Positions 7,643 through 14,790 of a stretch of 37,382 nt of DNA are shown piece after piece. A program made the position numbers and the translations under genes. Position 1 is the stretch's first letter, and each line of letters begins with the position of its first letter. The notes beneath the pieces were generated by a model. It had not been told where the DNA came from. It searched no databases and saw nothing but the letters and a program-made list of their open reading frames with translations. The DNA comes from Bradyrhizobium sp. NAS96.2 (GTDB lineage Bacteria; Pseudomonadota; Alphaproteobacteria; Rhizobiales; Xanthobacteraceae), in the NCBI RefSeq assembly GCF_001908235.1, contig NZ_LGHK01000197.1, positions 1-37,382 on the forward strand, written 5' to 3'.

Positions 7643-7820
7643 TCAGGAGAACCACCACAGCATGAACTTCAGGAACAGCGAGCTGAGGAGATAGATCCAT
7701 CCCGCCATCGCCAGCACCGTCAGCCCGACGAAGACACCTGAAACGCTTTTCTCCTTGAAGCGCGCCAGCAACGAGTTTTTTTTCTTCTTGCGGATAGAAC
7801 ATCTCAAGCTCAAGACGCAT
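7643..7820 (-). pseudogene. Small membrane protein gene interrupted at an A8 run (frameshift)
   Basis: Two frames meet at a run of eight A on the minus strand (7776-7783). Upstream, a frame starting at 7820 (or 7802) reads MRLELEMFYPQEEK. Downstream, a different frame reads NSLLARFKEKSV and then a clear membrane helix (GVFVGLTVLAMAGWIYLLSS), ending FLKFMLWWFS at a TGA (7643-7645). Removing a single A would join them into one 50- to 60-aa single-pass membrane protein. The downstream frame has no ATG or GTG of its own. The cause may be a true mutation, a homopolymer sequencing error, or transcriptional slippage on the A-run that restores the protein in part of the mRNA. Confidence 0.5.
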
Positions 7821-7881
7821 CTGATTCAAATCAGCTAGCAGCCAATTTCGATGATCTCGTGACGCGTCACCGCAGCGCGCA

Positions 7882-7977
7882 TCACAGATCTCCCCAGTGC
7901 AAAATCTCGTGAAGGCGTGGGCCTTCGCTCAAAAAATCCTGACTCAAATTTTCCTTCTGCGCGAGATGGTCACGCAT
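7882..7977 (-). CDS. Possible 31-aa protein
   Basis: The short frame reads MRDHLAQKENLSQDF and ends LHEILHWGDL. Its support is a good GGAG Shine-Dalgarno with a 7-base spacer before the ATG at 7977. It is polar and helical, with no membrane segment. No family is recognised, and chance occurrence cannot be excluded. Confidence 0.4.
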   Translation of the reverse strand: MRDHLAQKENLSQDFLSEGPRLHEILHWGDL

Positions 7978-8236
7978 GATTTGACTCCGGCGATTGCAGC
8001 CGCCCGCGCGCCGGAATTTCCGCCCACATGTTGCGATCTGCGGCGCGGATGCGCGTCGCGCGTCAAGACGGTCGCGCAGCTCGACCGGTGCCATGCATCC
8101 GCATGCCCGAGCGGCCCGCACCGGAGGCGCGCGTGATCGGCCGCACGCACCGCCACACGCGCATGGCACCCTGCTCCAACAGCATCTCAATTTAACAATG
8201 AAGACCTCGCACGCCGGAGACGATGGTCGGCAGCAC

Positions 8237-8389
8237 CTACACCCGGAAGAAGGCAAACCAGATGACGCCGAGGATCAGTACGGCGAGCCCGGTCGAGGCG
8301 GTGAGCAGCGCGAGAACCGAAGGCCCGGGCTCGGCCTGGCGCGCCTCGGTCGGGGTTTCGATGATCTGACCATGTCGTTCCCTGGCCAT
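8237..8389 (-). CDS. Small C-tail-anchored membrane protein, 50 aa
   Basis: The ATG at 8389 is preceded by AGAGG at 5-6 bases, which decides this start over a longer frame to 8512. The first 27 residues are polar (MARERHGQIIETPTEARQAE). The last 23 form a membrane helix (SVLALLTASTGLAVLILGVI) that ends almost at the C-terminus with WFAFFRV, so the protein is a tail-anchored type with its N-terminus in the cytoplasm. It is divergent from ku. I cannot assign a function. Confidence 0.65.
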   Translation of the reverse strand: MARERHGQIIETPTEARQAEPGPSVLALLTASTGLAVLILGVIWFAFFRV

Positions 8390-8643
8390 CGCGACCTCTT
8401 TGCTTAAGTGCCTGTAATTCCGGCGATTGCCGCTCCCCTTCGAAAGGCCAACGCGGGATCCGGAGCGATGTTCCGAACCGCTTGGCGGCGGTCCGGCAGC
8501 CGTTGCGGCCATCGCGTCAAACCGGCGCAGGCTGAAGCCACGGTTAACGCCGTTGCCAGATTCACGGGGCCGTGTTGTTTCAAACTGGGGTTCCCGGTGT
8601 TATCCTTGACCGTTCCGTCGGTCGCGTAATCGGAGTTTTCCCT

Positions 8644-9633
8644 ATGGCCCCTCGCGCCAACTGGAAGGGCTTTTTGCGCCTTTCGCTCGTGACTTGCCCG
8701 GTTGCCCTGTATCCGGCGACGTCGGATACCGAGAAGGTCTCGTTCAACCAGATCAATCGCAAGACCGGCCACCGCATCAAATACGCCAAGGTCGACGCGG
8801 AGACCGGCGAGGAAGTCTCAACCGACGACATCATGAAGGGCTACAAGGTCGACACCGACACCTATATCGAGGTCACCAAGGAAGAGCTCGACGACATCGC
8901 GCTGGATTCGACCCGCACCATCGAGATCGACGAATTCGTGCCGCGCAGCGAGATCGACAGCCGCTATCTGATCCGCCCCTATTACCTCGTTCCCGACGGC
9001 AAGGTCGGCCACGACGCCTTCGCGGTGATCCGCGAGACCATCCGCAGCATGAACAAGGTCGCGATCGGTCGCGTGGTGCTGACCAACCGCGAGCACATCA
9101 TCGCGCTCGAGCCGCTCGACAACGGGCTGATGGGCACGCTGTTGCGCTACCCGTATGAGGTGCGCAGCGAGAAGGAATATTTCGACGACATCCAGGACGT
9201 GAAAATCACCAAGGACATGCTCGATCTCGCCAAGCACATCGTCGAGCAGAAGTCCGCCGAGTTCGATCCGGAGGAGTTCGAGGACCGCTACGAGCAGGCG
9301 CTGATCGACCTGATCAACCAGAAGCGCAACGGCATCAAGATCGCCAAGCCCGCGGCGAAGGCCAGCGGCAACGTCATCAACCTGATGGACGCGCTGAAGA
9401 AGAGCCTCGCCAACGAGAAGCAGGCCGCTCCCGCCAAAGCCGAAGCCAAGGCCGAAGCAAAGGCCGCGAAGGGCAAGAAGCCGAAGAAGCGCATTGAGGG
9501 CCAGCGCGAGATGCTGCTGCCGATCTCGGGCAGCGGCAAGCGCGAGCCCAAGGAAGCCATCAAGCCCGAGCCGAAGAAGGCCGAGAAGGCAACGCGGACG
9601 CAGGGCACTGCGGCGCGGAAGAAGGCCGGTTGA
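8644..9633 (+). CDS. ku: Non-homologous end-joining protein Ku
   Basis: This bacterial Ku homodimer subunit (329 aa) would encircle double-strand DNA ends and recruit the ligase LigD. The ATG at 8644 follows GGAG at 8 bases, and the protein then begins MAPRANWKGFLRLSLVTCPV, the standard Ku N-terminus. The Ku core covers roughly residues 1-235, with EVSTDDIMKGY, a segment FVPRSEIDSRYLIRPYYLVP and the RYPYEVR stretch recognisable. Residues 255-329 form a Lys/Ala/Glu-rich disordered tail with repeated AEAKAEAKA and many lysines. Such extended basic tails in bacterial Ku help DNA binding and threading. No ligD lies in this window. Rhizobia usually carry several ku copies, so this may be one of a set. 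Confidence 0.96.
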   Translation: MAPRANWKGFLRLSLVTCPVALYPATSDTEKVSFNQINRKTGHRIKYAKVDAETGEEVSTDDIMKGYKVDTDTYIEVTKEELDDIALDSTRTIEIDEFVPRSEIDSRYLIRPYYLVPDGKVGHDAFAVIRETIRSMNKVAIGRVVLTNREHIIALEPLDNGLMGTLLRYPYEVRSEKEYFDDIQDVKITKDMLDLAKHIVEQKSAEFDPEEFEDRYEQALIDLINQKRNGIKIAKPAAKASGNVINLMDALKKSLANEKQAAPAKAEAKAEAKAAKGKKPKKRIEGQREMLLPISGSGKREPKEAIKPEPKKAEKATRTQGTAARKKAG

Positions 9634-9958
9634 CCGGCGCAAACGCGGCGGTTGCAGACGACCCGAGCCACCGCGCCTGAGGTGCCTTGGTTCTAGTTGG
9701 TTCTAGACGTCCTGGTCGGCGCCGTTTTGACGAACCGATCGCGCCGCATCGCGGCGGCACGCTGGTTACGCTGCACCGCCGACTACATCATGAAGCTATC
9801 GGAAGACGCCCAGCAGGACGCGCGCTGGTAGGTTGCGGTCGAGCATTAGAACAAAGTGTCGGCTGGCTGATGTTCGCGCGCATCGCGATGCTGCGCGCGT
9901 TGAACGGAGACCGCGAAGGGCGGCTGAACAGGAAAGTGCGAAGCGTTTCCGGCGGCGC
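9634..9958. other. Intergenic interval with a probable decayed gene
   Basis: No intact gene is seen. The plus strand from 9748 reads ARWLRCTADYIMKLSEDAQQ in one frame until stops at 9829 and 9847. About 20 bases later another frame reads LMFARIAMLRALNGD. From memory these two pieces resemble the N- and C-terminal parts of a small hypothetical protein common in Bradyrhizobium (a DYIMKLPKA-like segment followed by ARIGVMKALN), so a frameshifted, stop-interrupted remnant spanning about 9748-9930 is likely. Without a search this stays tentative. Confidence 0.35.
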
Positions 9959-10123
9959 TTACTTGAATGCCGCACCGACGGCGCTGAACTGGCCGCTCAC
10001 GCTGGTGCCGATGCCTTTGACGCCGGCGACGATCACGATGCTGATGCCGCCGGCAATGATGGCGTATTCGATCGCCGTAGCGCCGACATCGTCACGCAGA
10101 AATCTTGCAAGCAACGCGCGCAT
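9959..10123 (-). CDS. flp: Flp/Fap-type IVb pilin
   Basis: This 54-aa pre-pilin would be the major subunit of tight-adherence (Tad) pili. The ATG at 10123 follows AGGAG at 7 bases. The N-terminus MRALLARFLRDDVGATAIEY contains the prepilin peptidase (CpaA) site: cleavage after the Gly of DDVG, then the conserved Glu at +5 and Tyr at +6 of the mature protein. The hydrophobic stretch AIIAGGISIVIVAGVKGIG follows. The length is normal for Flp pilins. No cpa/tad genes lie nearby, so this is an orphan pilin gene acting with an assembly system encoded elsewhere, or a spare copy. Confidence 0.92.
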   Translation of the reverse strand: MRALLARFLRDDVGATAIEYAIIAGGISIVIVAGVKGIGTSVSGQFSAVGAAFK

Positions 10124-10179
10124 GAAACGCTCCTGTCCGACGCCCGCGGCTTTTTCTCCCGCGCCGTAGTAATATTCCA

Positions 10180-10269
10180 GCAAAACTAGGCCACATTGGT
10201 TGACGGCCCATTGAGGGACAGGATGAACGATCGCTTAAGGGTTGCAGAGAAAATCCATGCTAGTTTTGC
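10180..10269. repeat. Perfect 10-bp inverted repeat with 70-bp spacer
   Basis: GCAAAACTAG at 10180-10189 is matched by CTAGTTTTGC at 10260-10269, upstream of the flp gene and of the thiamine-diphosphate enzyme. The arms could be termini of a very small non-autonomous element or two operator half-sites. The rest of the 323-base gap 10124-10446 shows no gene. Confidence 0.35.
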
Positions 10270-10446
10270 CTACATCCTGACCTCGCCCGGCGAGGCGGCC
10301 AGCCGCGATTGGGCGTAAACGCATATCAGGACTACCTGATCCGGCCCGCAGCTCGGCTTTACCGGCCAGCGGAATCCTGTTCCTTTATCGGACAGGACGA
10401 CAACGAGGCCGGAGCGAACCGGCCGCATCCGAAGGGAGTGACCGTC

Positions 10447-12081
10447 ATGAAGCTCGGCACCGCGATCGCGGAAATCATGAAGCGCGAGGGGATCGAGATC
10501 CTCACGGGCTACCCGGTCAACCATTTGATCGAATACGCCGCCGCCGCCGACATCCGCCCCGTGATGGTGCGCCAGGAGCGCATCGGCGTGCACATGGCGG
10601 ATGCGATCTCCCGCGTCACCTCGGGCGAAAAGATCGGCGCGTTCTGCATGCAGCACGGCCCGGGCGCCGAGAACGCGATGGGCGGCGTCGCGCAATGCTA
10701 CGGCGAATCCGTGCCCGTGCTGGTGCTGCCGATGGGCTATCCACGCCGGCTCGCCAACATCGATCCGAACTTCAATTCCAGCCAGGCGATGAAGGCGTTT
10801 TCCAAATCCTCGGAGCCGATCAATCTCGCCCCGGAGGTCTGTAACATTTTCCGCCGCGCGTTTACCAAGCTGAAGAACGGCCGCGGCGGGCCTGTGATCG
10901 TCGAGATTCCCGCCGACATGTGGAACGAGGAGGTGCCGGAGCCGCTGAACTATACGCCGGTGCTGCGCACCCGCTACGGCGCCGATCCCGTTCACATCAA
11001 GGAAGCCGCCGCCCTGCTCGTCAACGCCAAGCGCCCGGTGATCTATGCCGGCCAGGGCGTGCATTACGCAAAAGCCTGGCCGCAGCTGAAGCGCCTCGCC
11101 GAACGGCTCGCGATCCCCGTCACGTCAAGCCTCGGCGGCAAGTCGTCATTCCCGGAGACGCATCCGTTGTCGCTCGGCTCCGGCGGCCTTGCGGTGCCAC
11201 GCGCGGTGCCGAAATTTCTCGGCGAAGCCGACGTGATCTTCGGCATCGGCTGCTCCTTCACCGAAACCTCGTTCGGCATCGCGATGCCGAAGGGTAAGAC
11301 CTTCATCCACTCGACGCTCGATCCGAACCACATCAACAAGGATGTCGAGGCCAAGGTCGGGCTGGTCGGTGACGCCGGCCTCGTGCTCGACGCGCTGCTG
11401 GAGGAAATCGGCAAGACCGTCACGGCGGACCGCAATGCGAGCGCGGTCGCCGAGGAGATCGCCGCGTCCCACAAGGAATGGCTCGCCAAATGGATGCCGA
11501 AGCTGACGCACAACGACGCGCCGCTCAATCCCTACCGCGTGCTGTGGGACCTGCAGCACACCGTCGACATCCACAACACCATCATCACCCACGACGCCGG
11601 CAGCCCGCGCGACCAGCTGTCGCCGTTCTGGAAGTCGGTCGAGCCGCTGTCCTATATCGGCTGGGGCAAGACCACGCAGCTCGGCTATGGTCTCGGCCTT
11701 GCGATGGGCGCCAAGCTGGCAAGGCCGGACAAGCTCTGCATCAATGTCTGGGGTGACGCTGCGATCGGCTTCACGGGCATGGATTTCGAGACCGCGGTGC
11801 GCGAGCGGATTCCGATCATGTCGATCCTGCTCAACAATTTCTCGATGGCGATCGAATTGAAGGTGATGCCGATCTCGACCGAGAAGTATCGTTCGACCGA
11901 CATCTCCGGCGATTACGCCGCGATGGCGCGCGCCTTTGGCGGCTACGGCGAGCGGGTGACCAAGCCCGAAGACATCATCCCCGCGATCAAGCGCGGCATC
12001 CAGAAGACCAAAGAGGGCGTGCCGGTGCTGCTGGAATTCATCACCAGCAAGGAGACCGAGGTGTCGCGGCCGGGAACGTGA
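10447..12081 (+). CDS. Thiamine-diphosphate-requiring enzyme (acetolactate synthase-like)
   Basis: This 544-aa protein has the three-domain architecture of the pyruvate oxidase/acetolactate synthase superfamily. The N-terminal pyrimidine-binding domain (residues 1-170) includes the activating glutamate, E44, in VRQERIGVHMADAISR. A central TPP_enzyme_M domain covers about 190-330. The C-terminal diphosphate-binding domain (about 370-535) holds the metal motif GDA at 436-438 followed by NN at 463-464. The usual motif begins GDG, so Ala replaces the second Gly. AGGGAG precedes the ATG, and upstream in-frame extension to 10309 is unlikely. It is followed by an FAD/NAD oxidoreductase and then the convergent branched-chain transporter operon. 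The substrate is unknown; a 2-oxo acid or acyl-CoA is typical of the family. Confidence 0.88.
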   Translation: MKLGTAIAEIMKREGIEILTGYPVNHLIEYAAAADIRPVMVRQERIGVHMADAISRVTSGEKIGAFCMQHGPGAENAMGGVAQCYGESVPVLVLPMGYPRRLANIDPNFNSSQAMKAFSKSSEPINLAPEVCNIFRRAFTKLKNGRGGPVIVEIPADMWNEEVPEPLNYTPVLRTRYGADPVHIKEAAALLVNAKRPVIYAGQGVHYAKAWPQLKRLAERLAIPVTSSLGGKSSFPETHPLSLGSGGLAVPRAVPKFLGEADVIFGIGCSFTETSFGIAMPKGKTFIHSTLDPNHINKDVEAKVGLVGDAGLVLDALLEEIGKTVTADRNASAVAEEIAASHKEWLAKWMPKLTHNDAPLNPYRVLWDLQHTVDIHNTIITHDAGSPRDQLSPFWKSVEPLSYIGWGKTTQLGYGLGLAMGAKLARPDKLCINVWGDAAIGFTGMDFETAVRERIPIMSILLNNFSMAIELKVMPISTEKYRSTDISGDYAAMARAFGGYGERVTKPEDIIPAIKRGIQKTKEGVPVLLEFITSKETEVSRPGT

Positions 12082-12163
12082 CGGCACCTCACACGCCCTC
12101 ACCCACTTGATTTGACCGCGGCTGCGCAGGCAAGCTCCCGCCGGCCAAAGGTCGGAGGGAGAG

Positions 12164-13378
12164 ATGGCGCGCATCCTGGTGCTGGGGGCCGGCTTTGCCG
12201 GGCTGTGGGCCGCGCTTGGTGCGGCCCGCAAGCGCGACGAGATCGGCGCGCTGGCGGCTGACACCGAGATTCTCGTCGTCGATCGCAACGCCTATCACAA
12301 CATCCGGGTGCGCAATTACGAGGTCGACCTCGGCGACGTCGCGCTGCCGCTCGACGAACTGGTCGATCCGGTCGGCGTCAGGCACAGGGTCGCCGAGGTC
12401 GCGGCGATCGATCCGGCGAAGCGCGAGGTCGTGGTCAAGACGGGCCCCGGTGCGGAGACGTTGACTTATGACCGGCTGGTGCTGACGATCGGCAGCGAGC
12501 TGGTGCGCCCCGCCATATCAGGACTTGCCGCGCATGGCTTCGACGTCGACACCTATCAGGCGGCGATGCGGCTCGACGCGCATCTGGCGGCGCTCGGCAA
12601 GCAGCCGCCGTCGCCGGCACGTTCGACGGTTGCGGTCGTCGGCGCCGGCTTCACCGGAATCGAGGTCGCAGCCGAGATGCCGGCCAAGCTCGCGGGCGCC
12701 GGCATCTCTGGCGATCATCGCGTCATCCTGATCGATCCCAATCCGGTGGTCGGTGCGACGTTTGGCGCGCATGGCCGTCCCGTCATCAACGAGGCACTGG
12801 CCGCGCTCGGCGTCGAGACACGACTGAACGTCAGGGTCAGCGCCGTCGGCACCGACAGCATCACGTTAAGCTCGGGGGAGATCATTCCGACGGCGACCGT
12901 GGTGTGGTGCGCCGGGATGCGCGCCAGCCCGCTCGCCGCAACGCTTCCGGCCGAGCGCGACAAGCTCGGCCGCCTCGCGGTGGACCATTTCATGCGCGTC
13001 GAAGGTCTTCCGGGCGTGTTCGCCGCCGGCGACGTCGCCGCCTGCCTGATCGACGGCGAACATCCGACCGTGATGTCGTGCCAGTTCGCGCGGCCGATGG
13101 GCCGCTTTGCGGGGCACAATGTGGTGGCGGACCTGTTCGGCGAAGAGCTGCTGCCGCTCAATATCGATTGGTATGTGACGGTGCTCGATCTCGGCGCGTG
13201 GGGCGCGCTCTACACCACCGGCTGGGACCGCGAGGTGCACACCACAGGCGCCGCGGCCAAGCTCACCAAGCAGACCATCAACCGGCAGCGCATCTATCCG
13301 CCGCGCAACGGCGATCGCGCTGCGCTGCTCGCGGCCGCCGCGCCGACGATCCAGGCGGCGCCGCCGACGCGGAAATAG
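12164..13378 (+). CDS. NAD(P)/FAD-dependent oxidoreductase (NDH-2-like)
   Basis: This 404-aa two-dinucleotide-binding flavoprotein is related to type II NADH dehydrogenases. The first Rossmann motif GAGFAG lies at residues 8-13 (FAD), the second, VVGAGFTGIEVA, near 158-169 (NAD(P)H), and the FAD-contacting GVFAAGDVA near 284-292. The very strong GGAGGGAG directly before the ATG marks the start and suggests high expression. There is no obvious C-terminal amphipathic membrane anchor of the classical Ndh, so it may pass electrons to quinones at the membrane surface or to a soluble acceptor. It lies 82 bp after the thiamine-diphosphate enzyme in the same direction and is probably co-transcribed. 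A metabolic link between the two is inference. Confidence 0.87.
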   Translation: MARILVLGAGFAGLWAALGAARKRDEIGALAADTEILVVDRNAYHNIRVRNYEVDLGDVALPLDELVDPVGVRHRVAEVAAIDPAKREVVVKTGPGAETLTYDRLVLTIGSELVRPAISGLAAHGFDVDTYQAAMRLDAHLAALGKQPPSPARSTVAVVGAGFTGIEVAAEMPAKLAGAGISGDHRVILIDPNPVVGATFGAHGRPVINEALAALGVETRLNVRVSAVGTDSITLSSGEIIPTATVVWCAGMRASPLAATLPAERDKLGRLAVDHFMRVEGLPGVFAAGDVAACLIDGEHPTVMSCQFARPMGRFAGHNVVADLFGEELLPLNIDWYVTVLDLGAWGALYTTGWDREVHTTGAAAKLTKQTINRQRIYPPRNGDRAALLAAAAPTIQAAPPTRK

Positions 13379-13401
13379 CAGAAGGGGGCGGCTTTCCTCT
13401 C

Positions 13402-13487
13402 CGTCATTGCGAGCGAAGCGAAGCAATCCACCCCTCCGCCCACGCGGATAGATGGATTGCTTCGTCGCTTCGCTCCTCGCAATGACG
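13402..13487. repeat. REP-like palindrome between convergent genes
   Basis: The left arm (13402-13430) begins CGTCATTGCGAGCGAAGCG, and the right arm (13453-13487) is its near-complete reverse complement with about 6 extra bases, ending CTCGCAATGACG. The core GAAGCAATCCA/TGGATTGCTTC matches exactly. This is a repeat type I know to be widespread in Bradyrhizobium and Rhodopseudomonas genomes. Placed between the stop codons of two converging genes it would form a long hairpin in both transcripts and could end or protect them. Confidence 0.9.
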
Positions 13488-13507
13488 ATGCTGGTTTGAG
13501 CTTTGCT

Positions 13508-14749
13508 CTACTGCGACAGCTTCACGAAATCGGGAAACTTCAGCTTCCCTTCCGCGATCGCCTTCGGCCAGACCGTGATCTGCTTGCCGTTCTGCCACTG
13601 GAACACGAGGCCGGTGACGGCGCCCGGACCGGATTTGATGCCGTGGGTGAACTCGTCGTTCTTGCCGTAGAACTGGATCTTGCCGATCGTGCCGTCGAAG
13701 TCGGTCTTCTCGAGCTCGGTGACCATCTTGTCCGGATCGGTCGAGCCGGCGCGCTGGATCGCCTCCGCGATGATGTAGACCTCGTCATAGGCAGTGTAGC
13801 CGGTATAGGCCGGCGGGGTGCCGAACTTGGCCTTGAAAGCGGCCGCGAACGGTTTTGTCTTTGGCGTCACCGCAACATCGGGGGTCGCCACCGCGAGCGA
13901 GGGCACGCCTTCAGCGGCGCCGTTGGTATCGCCCCAGAACGTCGGGCTCAGCGCCTGCGCGCTGATGCCGAACATCGGGATCGGCACCTGCTGGTTCTTC
14001 CACTGCACGGTCGGCTGCACGCCGACATGGGAGATGCCGGTGACGATCACGTCGGGCTTGGCGGCTTCCATCTTGTTGAAGATCGGCGTGAAGTCGGTGG
14101 TGTCGGGCGAGAAGCGGATGTGCTCGACGACCTTCAGGCCGGCCTTCGGCAGGCAGGCCTCGTAGCCGACATCAAGCGGCTTGGTCCACGCCGCGTCCTC
14201 GCTCATGATCGCTACCGACTTGAACTTGAGCTGGTCGACCAAAAGCTCCTTGGCGGCGTCGCAGACCAGCTGCGCTTGCGCGGCCGAGGTCAGGTAGCCA
14301 TGGAAGGTGTACTTGTTCTTCTCATAGTCGTTGTGGATCGCCTTGGTGATCTCGTTCGAGGCGGCGCCGGGCGTGATCAGCGGCATCTTCAGCCGCGAGG
14401 CCCACGGCTCAAGCGCCAGCACGACCTCACTGATGTAGCTCGCGATCACGGCCGACACCTTGTCCTCGCTCACCGCGCGCTGGAACGCACGCACCGAGTC
14501 TGCCGACGAGCTCTTGTTGTCGTAGGTGACGATCTCGATCTTGCGGCCCATCACGCCGCCCTTGGCGTTGATCTCGTCGGCCGCGATCTGCGCACCGCCC
14601 GGGGTTGCGGCACCCGCGATCGACTGCACCTCGGCGATGACGCCGATCTTGATCGGATCCTTGGACTGCGCATAGGCCGGTGCGGCGAGGCACAGCGCAA
14701 GCGCAGTCGCCAGCAGGCTCCCGCGGATGGCGGTTGAAGATCCTGACAT
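13508..14749 (-). CDS. Branched-chain-amino-acid-type ABC substrate-binding protein B
   Basis: This periplasmic type I binding protein (413 aa) belongs to the Leu/Ile/Val-binding family. The ATG at 14749 is preferred because GGGAG then lies 6 bases upstream; the ATG at 14755 would have no spacer. A signal peptide ending APAYAQ precedes the mature start KDPIKIGVIAEVQSIAG. It is the last gene of the operon, 41 bp after the fused ATPase. It is very similar to the first gene of the operon (18170-19426), with long identical runs such as ISHVGVQPTVQWKNQQVPIP. The main difference lies around residues 270-300, between FGIS and VAVTPK. Ligand is not predictable. It may widen the range of substrates delivered to the shared permease. 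Confidence 0.93.
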   Translation of the reverse strand: MSGSSTAIRGSLLATALALCLAAPAYAQSKDPIKIGVIAEVQSIAGAATPGGAQIAADEINAKGGVMGRKIEIVTYDNKSSSADSVRAFQRAVSEDKVSAVIASYISEVVLALEPWASRLKMPLITPGAASNEITKAIHNDYEKNKYTFHGYLTSAAQAQLVCDAAKELLVDQLKFKSVAIMSEDAAWTKPLDVGYEACLPKAGLKVVEHIRFSPDTTDFTPIFNKMEAAKPDVIVTGISHVGVQPTVQWKNQQVPIPMFGISAQALSPTFWGDTNGAAEGVPSLAVATPDVAVTPKTKPFAAAFKAKFGTPPAYTGYTAYDEVYIIAEAIQRAGSTDPDKMVTELEKTDFDGTIGKIQFYGKNDEFTHGIKSGPGAVTGLVFQWQNGKQITVWPKAIAEGKLKFPDFVKLSQ

Positions 14750-14790
14750 GATCATCTCCCTTTGCTTTGTTATTTTTCAATCGTCGAACG

